Made by a program: the position numbers and the translations under genes. A stretch of DNA of 21,072 nt from SYIM01 sp041182885 (GTDB taxonomy: Bacteria; Pseudomonadota; Gammaproteobacteria; Burkholderiales; Burkholderiaceae_E): the NCBI GenBank assembly GCA_049423065.1, contig JBMSQB010000081.1, forward strand, positions 1-21,072. Reading direction: 5' to 3'. Below the pieces are notes generated by a model that made no database searches, was not told the DNA's origin, and worked only from the letters and a program-made list of their open reading frames with translations. Below, in pieces: positions 15,375 to 21,072 of this stretch (position 1 is the first letter of the stretch; every line of letters begins with the position of its first letter).

Positions 15375-16010
15375 ATGAATATCACCCTTGCGTTCGCGCC
15401 CGGTGCCTGCGCGATTGCGCCCTACATCCTGCTGAAGGAAGCCGGGGCGTCGTTCAACACCCTCGACCTCAATCTGGGTGCGGGTGAACACCACAAACCC
15501 GAGTACCTGAAAATCAACCCCAAGGGCAAGGTGCCGGCCCTCATCGTCGACGGCACGGTCATCACCGAAAACGTCGCCATCCAGACCTGGATCGACCGGC
15601 AGTATCCGCACGCGGGTCTGATGCCATCGGACCCCATGCAGTTCATCCAGGCCCTGTCGGTGCTTGGCTGGTGCGGGTCGGGCATTCATCCCAAACTCAC
15701 CCAGCAGGCCCGGCCCGAGCGCTACTGTGACGACCCCGGTGCCGCAGCGCGTGTGAAGGCGCTGGGTCATGAGGGCATGGTCGAACAATTCGAACTCGCC
15801 GAGCAGATGCTCGCAGGCAAGACCTGGTTTTTCGGCGAACGCTTTGGCTGCGCCGATGCCTATTTTTACTGGACCTTCAGGCGGGGAGGCGCATTTGGAG
15901 CCGATCTGTCACGCTTTGTGAATTGCACGGCGCATCGTGCCCGCGTCGAGGCGCGCGCGAGCGTGAAGGCGTTGCTCGCGCATGAAGAGGCGGTGAAAGC
16001 GACGTTCTGA
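15375..16010 (+). CDS. Glutathione S-transferase-like protein (beta-class-like)
   Basis: This 211-residue protein has an N-terminal thioredoxin-fold GST domain (residues 1-80) that begins MNITLAFAPGACAIAPYILL. The cysteine in PGAC matches the catalytic Cys10 region of bacterial beta-class GSTs, and INPKGKVPALIVDG and TENVAIQTWID form the glutathione-binding site. A helical C-terminal domain follows. AAAGGA nine bases upstream supports ATG 15375. In aromatic-degradation operons GSTs act as isomerases, dehalogenases or ether-cleaving enzymes, and here it follows a hydroxylase and TRAP genes, so such a role is possible. A general detoxification GST is the alternative. Confidence 0.83.
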   Translation: MNITLAFAPGACAIAPYILLKEAGASFNTLDLNLGAGEHHKPEYLKINPKGKVPALIVDGTVITENVAIQTWIDRQYPHAGLMPSDPMQFIQALSVLGWCGSGIHPKLTQQARPERYCDDPGAAARVKALGHEGMVEQFELAEQMLAGKTWFFGERFGCADAYFYWTFRRGGAFGADLSRFVNCTAHRARVEARASVKALLAHEEAVKATF

Positions 16011-16015
16011 TCTGA

Positions 16016-16035
16016 CGAGCCTGCCGGCCCGCTCG
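16016..16035. terminator. Weak hairpin between converging GST and MBL genes
   Basis: CGAGC (16016-16020) and GCTCG (16031-16035) form a 5-bp stem around a ten-base GC-rich loop in the 28-base convergent gap. There is no T-run; support comes mostly from position. Confidence 0.3.
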
Positions 16036-16038
16036 GCC

Positions 16039-17187
16039 TCACGCCCCGAATACAAACCGCGTCCCGGTTGACGAGCGCAACACCTTGTCACCCAGAACGT
16101 CCCGGGCAATAGCGAAAAACGGTTCGCCGCTGCAATGCATCGGAATGAGCCAGTCCGGGGACAAGGTCTTGATTGCCTCAGCGGTCTGCCGCAGGTACTC
16201 CGGCGGGTGCGGCGCCAGATGAAATCCGCCCAGAATCGCGTGCACCTTCTGAACGCCTGACACCTTCTGGGCGGTTCGCACGGAGTTGACCACGCCTCGG
16301 TGGCCGCATGAGGTCATGACCACCAGACCTTTGTCACGAACCACAAAGGCGGTGGCTTGCTCATGCTGAAAATCATCGGGAATCAACGTCGTGACGCTGC
16401 GCTTATCCTCGGGTAGTCCCTCGGGCGCACAGCCAATCCCGTCCTTGACGCCAACACTCATCCGGGTGGGGGAGAGCACCCGCTCGAAGCTGTCGGCGGG
16501 AATGCGGCCGGTTGTAAACGCGTGGCCCGCTACAAGGCTTGGCCGTTCAGCGTAGCGTACGGCCAGTTTGGCGTTCGCAATCGCCTGGCGATCCAGTGCA
16601 CCGAAGCTGCCAATGTTTTCGCCAATACCGCCCTCGCGCGAGCAGAAGCATTCCTCGCCACCGAGCACAAACGGCAGCCCAGCTTTGAGACGACCCCGGT
16701 GCGCTTCTAGAAATCCCACCAGTCCGCCGAAATGGTCGTAGTGTCCGTGAGACAGAACCAAGGCGTCGAGCCGGCCAGGGTCGACACCCAAAATGTCCAG
16801 ATTTGAGTTGAGTGTCGCACTGGTAAAGCCAAAATCAATCAGAACCTGCCGGCTCTCACCTGAAAGCGAAGACTCAAGATGCAGCGAGAGTCCCCACTCG
16901 TTTTGGAGCGTACGCGGCGCCGCGACCTTGCTCAGTGTGGTGCCAACCCGCTGAATTCGCACGTCGCCGACCGTCCTCGAAGGTTCGAAGGCGTGGTGAT
17001 ATGAATCGGTAACCACCCTGACGGCGAGCCGATCCACCGCAGGAACACCGCTTGACGGAACCGGTTCTGCGCTTGCGATGCTGCCAGACCCCATCATGCC
17101 GCCCGCAAGCGCCCATGCCAGCGACCCTGGGGCACTACGAAGCAGCGTTCTGCGGGATCGGTCGGCAAGATAAGAACTGGCGGTCAT
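16039..17187 (-). CDS. Tat-exported MBL-fold metallohydrolase
   Basis: This 382-residue metallo-beta-lactamase-fold protein carries the metal-binding motif SHGHYDHFGG (His147, His149, Asp151, His152). Later ligand candidates are TSCGHRG, GGFHLAP and PMHCSGE. The leader SRRTLLRSAPGSLAWALAGG has a twin-arginine motif and ends near ASAEP, so it is likely exported folded with its metals. GGAG lies ahead of the ATG at 17185-17187. The pattern matches the subgroup related to archaeal dihydropterin-ribofuranosyl-aminobenzene-phosphate synthase, which in bacteria has no firm function. It is 114 bases downstream of the bciA homologue on the same strand. Substrate unknown. Confidence 0.83.
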   Translation of the reverse strand: MTASSYLADRSRRTLLRSAPGSLAWALAGGMMGSGSIASAEPVPSSGVPAVDRLAVRVVTDSYHHAFEPSRTVGDVRIQRVGTTLSKVAAPRTLQNEWGLSLHLESSLSGESRQVLIDFGFTSATLNSNLDILGVDPGRLDALVLSHGHYDHFGGLVGFLEAHRGRLKAGLPFVLGGEECFCSREGGIGENIGSFGALDRQAIANAKLAVRYAERPSLVAGHAFTTGRIPADSFERVLSPTRMSVGVKDGIGCAPEGLPEDKRSVTTLIPDDFQHEQATAFVVRDKGLVVMTSCGHRGVVNSVRTAQKVSGVQKVHAILGGFHLAPHPPEYLRQTAEAIKTLSPDWLIPMHCSGEPFFAIARDVLGDKVLRSSTGTRFVFGA

Positions 17188-17301
17188 GGTCCGTCTCCAA
17201 AGCAAATCGACACGACAGCGTAGCTGCCTCCCGTCCGCTCTGGAAATACCGATTGGTTATCTTTTGATGCACGAACTGCTGGACCGACAGGCGGCGGCCG
17301 T

Positions 17302-18351
17302 TCAATGCCGGCGCCGGCGGCTGCCAAACACCCCGTGTTCACGTAAGTCGGGCGCCTCCACTCGGCCCGCCACCACGCTCTCAAAAAATGCCTCCAGCGT
17401 ATCGGTGCCGGTCGAGGGCGTGGCTTCATCCAGATATCGTCCGCTCACCGGGTCGAGCAACAGCATCGATTCGGTTGCGTAATAGCGGCCAATCCGCGCG
17501 AGCTCAGCCTTGTCGCGCAAGGCCGGTACGATATGTCCGGCCACGCTCAACCCGCCCGCCACCGCGTCGAGCACCGCCACCGGCACCGAACGAAAACGCG
17601 GGCTCCGGCCCAGCAGTCGAAACAGCATCTCGCCCTGCTCGCGCGGGGAGAGCGCGGGCCCGGGCCCACCAATCGGCAGGATGCGGTCATGCAGTGCTGG
17701 ATCATCGATGCAGCGCACGATGTAGCGCGCGAGGTCGCGGTCGCTCACCGGCTTGCAGCGCGTGAGTTCGCCGTTGCCGAACATCAGATAAGGCTTGCCC
17801 GAACGTACGCGCTCGATCTGTCCGGATAGCGATTTGAAAAATGCGGTCGGGCGGACGATGCTGTAGCAAAGCCCAGAGTCGATCAGCTTGCGCTCGAACG
17901 CGAGCTTGGCCTGCTGAAACGCGAGGAGCGGCTTTTGCACGCAGATCGCTGACAGCAGCACCATCTGGCCAATGCCCGCCTCGCGCGCCGCCGATAGCGC
18001 ATCGACGTGGGCCTGGTAGTCGATTCGCCATGCGTCCGCGGGCGAACCGGTTCGCGAGGCGAGGCATGAAATGAGCGCATCAAAGCGCTCGCCGCGAAGC
18101 CCCTGGTCGCGCAGGCTGGCAGGGTCCGTGGCGAGGCCATAGCGAAGCTCGGCGCCCGCGAGCAAGACGTCGGGGATGTCGCGAGACGGATGCGCGGGCG
18201 CGGCATCGACGCTGCCGCGTGGCCCGCGCGCGCGTGCAGCGCCGGGCCTCACCAGGCACACCGCTTCGTGCCCGTGATCGAGGAGGCTTCGAACCACCGC
18301 CCGGCCGATGGTTCCGCTTGCCCCGAGCACCAGGATCCGGCGTGCGCTCAT
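17302..18351 (-). CDS. bciA: Divinyl (proto)chlorophyllide 8-vinyl-reductase homologue (BciA-type)
   Basis: This 349-residue atypical short-chain-dehydrogenase-fold protein begins with the NADPH-binding motif ILVLGASGTIG. Its C-terminal half closely follows the plant DVR/bacterial BciA pattern: SIVRPTAFFKSLSGQIE, GKPYLMFGNGEL, CKPVSDRDLA, LPIGGPGPALSPREQGEML, then RIGRYYATESMLLLDP and TPSTGTDTLE.FF. BciA reduces the C8 vinyl group in (bacterio)chlorophyll synthesis. In purple bacteria bciA can sit outside the photosynthesis gene cluster, so its position next to recC does not argue against the call. No other pigment gene is in the window, so a non-phototrophic homologue with another role remains possible. 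ATG 18351 is preferred to an upstream TTG; neither has a good ribosome-binding site. Confidence 0.75.
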   Translation of the reverse strand: MSARRILVLGASGTIGRAVVRSLLDHGHEAVCLVRPGAARARGPRGSVDAAPAHPSRDIPDVLLAGAELRYGLATDPASLRDQGLRGERFDALISCLASRTGSPADAWRIDYQAHVDALSAAREAGIGQMVLLSAICVQKPLLAFQQAKLAFERKLIDSGLCYSIVRPTAFFKSLSGQIERVRSGKPYLMFGNGELTRCKPVSDRDLARYIVRCIDDPALHDRILPIGGPGPALSPREQGEMLFRLLGRSPRFRSVPVAVLDAVAGGLSVAGHIVPALRDKAELARIGRYYATESMLLLDPVSGRYLDEATPSTGTDTLEAFFESVVAGRVEAPDLREHGVFGSRRRRH

Positions 18352-18447
18352 GGCATGCGCGGGCCGGGCCGGCGGCGTTCCCCGGTGCAAGTTCGCGACA
18401 GGTTTGATGACGGGCGGTTCATGGGTTTATTGTGCGGGAACTGACCC

Positions 18448-18461
18448 GGCACGATTGTGCC
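18448..18461. promoter_or_regulatory. Small dyad in the divergent bciA/recC gap
   Basis: GGCAC (18448-18452) and GTGCC (18457-18461) flank GATT in the 166-base region between divergent bciA and recC. Upstream, a TTGATG hexamer and a TTTATT hexamer lie about 16 bases apart on the plus strand and could form a weak recC promoter. Nothing else is evident in this gap. Confidence 0.25.
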
Positions 18462-18517
18462 CGGACAGCGTACCGCTCCGGTCCCTGCCTCCCACTTTCC
18501 GAAAGCCTTCGCCCGCC

Positions 18518-21072
18518 TTGCACACCCCTTCGCTCCATCCTGGTTTTGTGGCGTTTCACGGCAACCGCATCGAGATGCTGCTCGATGCGGTGGGCGAGTT
18601 CATGAGCCGCTATCGGCTCGCGCCCCTCGAATCCGAGATCGTTCTGGTGCAGAGCAATGGCACAGGTGAATGGCTCAAGATGGCGCTTGCACAGCGTCAG
18701 GGGGTGTGCGCCGCCCTCAGCCTGCAATTGCCGGGGCAATTCCAGTGGCGGCTCTACCGACAGGTGCTGGGTGCGGACAGTGTGCCCGAGCGGTCACCGC
18801 TTGACCGCGCCACGCTGACCTGGCGGCTGATGCGTGTGCTGACCGACCTCGCACACCGCACCGACCCCGGGGCTGTGACCGCACCGCTTGCCAACTATCT
18901 GGGCGAGGGCGAGCCGCGCCGCCGCCACCAGCTCGCGCTACAGATCGCCGACCTCTTCGACCAGTATCAGGTTCACCGCCCGGACTGGCTGGACTGCTGG
19001 GCGGCCGGCGAGGACGTGCTCATCACCGCACGAGGCGCCCGCGAGCGGTTGCGGCCCGAGCATCGCTGGCAGGCACTGGTCTGGCAACGCGTGCTCGCCG
19101 ACCTCGCGCCCGATGAGCGCGCGCTCATCCGGCCACATGTTCATGATCGGGTCGTCGATGCGCTCGCCCGGCACCCGCCGGGCGATTCAAGCTCGGTTAC
19201 GCTGCCTCGCCGGGTGGTGGTGTTCGGGCTGACCAGCCTTCCGCACCCCACGCTGCGCCTCCTTGCCGCGCTCGCCCGGCACGCACAGGTGCTGCTCGCC
19301 ATTCCCAACCCCTGCCGCTTTCACTGGGCCGACATCCTCGAGGGACGCGAGCTGCTGCGTGCCGCGCGGCGGCGTCACCCGCTTCGTGACGACCGGGATC
19401 TTGCGACAGTCGGGTTTGATCAGATGCATCACTACGGCAACCCGCTGCTCGCAGCCTGGGGGCGGCAGTCGCGGGATTTTGTGCGGCTGCTCGATGAATT
19501 CGACGACGCCGAGCAGGCGACATCGCGCTTTGACCTCAATCGAATCGACCTGTTCGACGACGCGGAGCCGGCCGGCGCATCGCTTCTTTCGCAGGTGCAG
19601 CAGCAGATTCGCGATCTGGAACCGCTCGACGGCAAGGCGCACCCGCCGGTTCCCGCTTCCGACAAATCGATCGTGTTTCACATTGCTCACGGGCCGGTTC
19701 GCGAGCTCGAGGTGCTGCACGACCAGCTGCTCGAGCTCCTCGCCCAGGCGCCCGACCGCTCGTCCACCGGGCGCGCGCTGCGGCCACGCGACATCATCGT
19801 GATGGTGCCCGACATCAACCGCTTCGCGCCCGCGATCCGCGCCGTGTTCGGGCAATACGCCAGCAGCGATCGCCGTCATATTCCCTTTGATATCGCCGAC
19901 CTCGCCGCGCGCGGCAGCAGCCCGCTGCTGGTGGCCCTTCAGTGGGTGCTGCGTATTCGCGAAGAGCGCTGCACGCTCTCTGCGCTCTGCGCGCTCTTTG
20001 AAGTACCGTCGATCGCTGCGCGCTTTGGTGTGGAGCCCGACGGGATCCCCCGGCTCATGCGCTGGATGCGGGAGGCGGGTATCCGGTGGGGCCTCGATCG
20101 CGAACAGCGCAGCCTCCTTGGCCTGGGCGCCGCGGGCGAGGTCAACACCGCAGCATTCGGCCTGCGGCGAATGCTGCTCGGCTGGGCCGTGGGCGAGGCC
20201 CGCGCCGCCTCGGGTGAGGCGTTTGACGGCATTGAACCGTTTGACGAGGTCGGCGGGCTCGAGGCCCACCTCGCAGGCGCCCTCGCGGGTCTGCTGGAGG
20301 TGCTCGGCGAGTGGCTCAGCACCTCTGCCACCCCGACCGCCCCGGCTCTGTGGGCGATCCGCTTTCAGCGCCTGCTCACCGATCTGGTTCGCGCCGAAAG
20401 CCCCGTCGACCTCGGCATCCTGAAAGCGCTTGAAACCGCCCTTGAGCGCTGGAGCGCCGACTGCGCGGCCGCGGGTTTCGGGGAAGCGATTCCGCTTTCC
20501 GTTGCCGGCGAGGCCTGGCTCGCTGCACTCGATGCGCCGACACTTGGCCGAGCCTTCCGCGGCCGGGGTGTCACCTTCTGCACATTCACGCCGATGCGCG
20601 CGATCCCATTCGAGGTCGTGTGCCTCATCGGCATGAATGATGGCGACTATCCGCGCCGCGCCGCACGTCCCGACTTCGATCTCATCGCACTCGCCGGCCA
20701 GCGCCGGCCGGGCGACCGTGCCCGGCGCGACGATGATCGTCAGATGATGCTGGAGGCGCTTCTGTCTGCCAGGCGGATGCTCTACCTGAGCTGGACCGGT
20801 CGAAGCGTCCGGGACGACAGCAAGCAGCCGCCCTCGGTGCTGGTCGCGCAACTGCGCGACTATCTTGCTGCGCGCTGGTCTGAACAGACCGTGAACGATC
20901 GAACCACCACCCACCCCCTGCAGCCCTTCAGTCGCCGGTATTTCGAGGCGGACAGTGGTCTATTCACCCACGCCCATGAATGGCGCGCAGCAATTGATGA
21001 TGACCCGCATCCGCCCGGCGGCTGGGGCGAGGCCGCGCCTTCACCCGGCACTGAACCCGCACATGCACCCGC
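18518..21072 (+). CDS. recC: RecC, exodeoxyribonuclease V gamma subunit (3' end outside the window)
   Basis: A single open frame runs to the window edge without a stop, giving about 851 residues of a protein usually 1,050-1,150 long. It belongs to the RecBCD helicase-nuclease, which repairs double-strand breaks and degrades linear foreign DNA; RecC splits the duplex and reads Chi. Signatures are FHGNR near the start, LVQSNGTGEWLKMALAQ (about residues 38-54), a middle FDIADL-type helicase-like region, FCTFTPMRAIPFEVVCLIGM and MNDGDYPRRAARPDFDLIA (about 700-720). No Walker A motif is seen, as expected for RecC. The start is uncertain: TTG 18518 gives MHTPSLHPGFVAFHGNR, and GTG 18548 is also possible. 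recB and recD would be expected just to the right. Confidence 0.92.
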   Translation, partial: MHTPSLHPGFVAFHGNRIEMLLDAVGEFMSRYRLAPLESEIVLVQSNGTGEWLKMALAQRQGVCAALSLQLPGQFQWRLYRQVLGADSVPERSPLDRATLTWRLMRVLTDLAHRTDPGAVTAPLANYLGEGEPRRRHQLALQIADLFDQYQVHRPDWLDCWAAGEDVLITARGARERLRPEHRWQALVWQRVLADLAPDERALIRPHVHDRVVDALARHPPGDSSSVTLPRRVVVFGLTSLPHPTLRLLAALARHAQVLLAIPNPCRFHWADILEGRELLRAARRRHPLRDDRDLATVGFDQMHHYGNPLLAAWGRQSRDFVRLLDEFDDAEQATSRFDLNRIDLFDDAEPAGASLLSQVQQQIRDLEPLDGKAHPPVPASDKSIVFHIAHGPVRELEVLHDQLLELLAQAPDRSSTGRALRPRDIIVMVPDINRFAPAIRAVFGQYASSDRRHIPFDIADLAARGSSPLLVALQWVLRIREERCTLSALCALFEVPSIAARFGVEPDGIPRLMRWMREAGIRWGLDREQRSLLGLGAAGEVNTAAFGLRRMLLGWAVGEARAASGEAFDGIEPFDEVGGLEAHLAGALAGLLEVLGEWLSTSATPTAPALWAIRFQRLLTDLVRAESPVDLGILKALETALERWSADCAAAGFGEAIPLSVAGEAWLAALDAPTLGRAFRGRGVTFCTFTPMRAIPFEVVCLIGMNDGDYPRRAARPDFDLIALAGQRRPGDRARRDDDRQMMLEALLSARRMLYLSWTGRSVRDDSKQPPSVLVAQLRDYLAARWSEQTVNDRTTTHPLQPFSRRYFEADSGLFTHAHEWRAAIDDDPHPPGGWGEAAPSPGTEPAHAP

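Noticed and set aside
19187..20914. A 575-codon open frame on the minus strand
   Set aside because: It lies antisense to recC, whose motifs are clear, and has no domain or start signal of its own.
1..21072. CRISPR arrays, complete insertion sequences, rRNA genes or long tandem repeats
   Set aside because: None was seen on reading through; the repeats found are short single dyads only.

Overview
The window is GC-rich, tightly packed bacterial chromosome. It carries recC, two tripartite TRAP transporters, a FadR/FCD-type GntR regulator, an arsJ-gapdh arsenate-detoxification pair and a BciA-type 8-vinyl reductase. Together these suggest a proteobacterium, most likely a betaproteobacterium (Burkholderiales-like), possibly with phototrophic ancestry. 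The taxonomy is inferred from gene content alone.

Layout. (1) 1-491 is an accessory scar: the 3' end of an unknown reading frame, the 3' half of a tRNA-Phe(GAA), a stub of a HepT/DUF86-type toxin and a HicB-type antitoxin broken by a stop codon. (2) 492-1937 is an exported alpha/beta hydrolase on the plus strand. (3) 2009-5975 is a minus-strand catabolic operon, dctQ-dctM-dctP followed by a DHDPS-family lyase. It is divergent from a GntR regulator (6016-6687) across a 40-bp region holding a near-perfect palindrome. (4) 6796-10460 is a minus-strand run: a DadA-like FAD amine dehydrogenase, an ArsJ-type GAPDH and the arsJ exporter. (5) 10645-16010 is a plus-strand run: an aromatic-ring FAD monooxygenase, a second TRAP system (dctP, dctQ, dctM) and a beta-class-like glutathione S-transferase. 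(6) 16039-18351, minus strand, is a Tat-exported MBL-fold hydrolase and a bciA homologue. (7) 18518 to the window end is recC, cut by the window edge.

How it works together. The DHDPS-TRAP-GntR block looks like a regulated uptake-and-breakdown unit for a small carboxylic acid or amino-acid derivative. 1-Pyrroline-4-hydroxy-2-carboxylate (hydroxyproline route) is one candidate, and the FAD amine dehydrogenase at 9195-10460 would fit the preceding step. The ArsJ/GAPDH pair should convert arsenate to 1-arseno-3-phosphoglycerate and export it. The monooxygenase-TRAP-GST block looks like uptake and ring hydroxylation of an aromatic acid. No CRISPR array, complete insertion sequence or rRNA was seen. 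No clearly new defence or molecular system was found; the best leads are the left-edge island scar, the two substrate-unknown TRAP modules and the bciA homologue beside recC.
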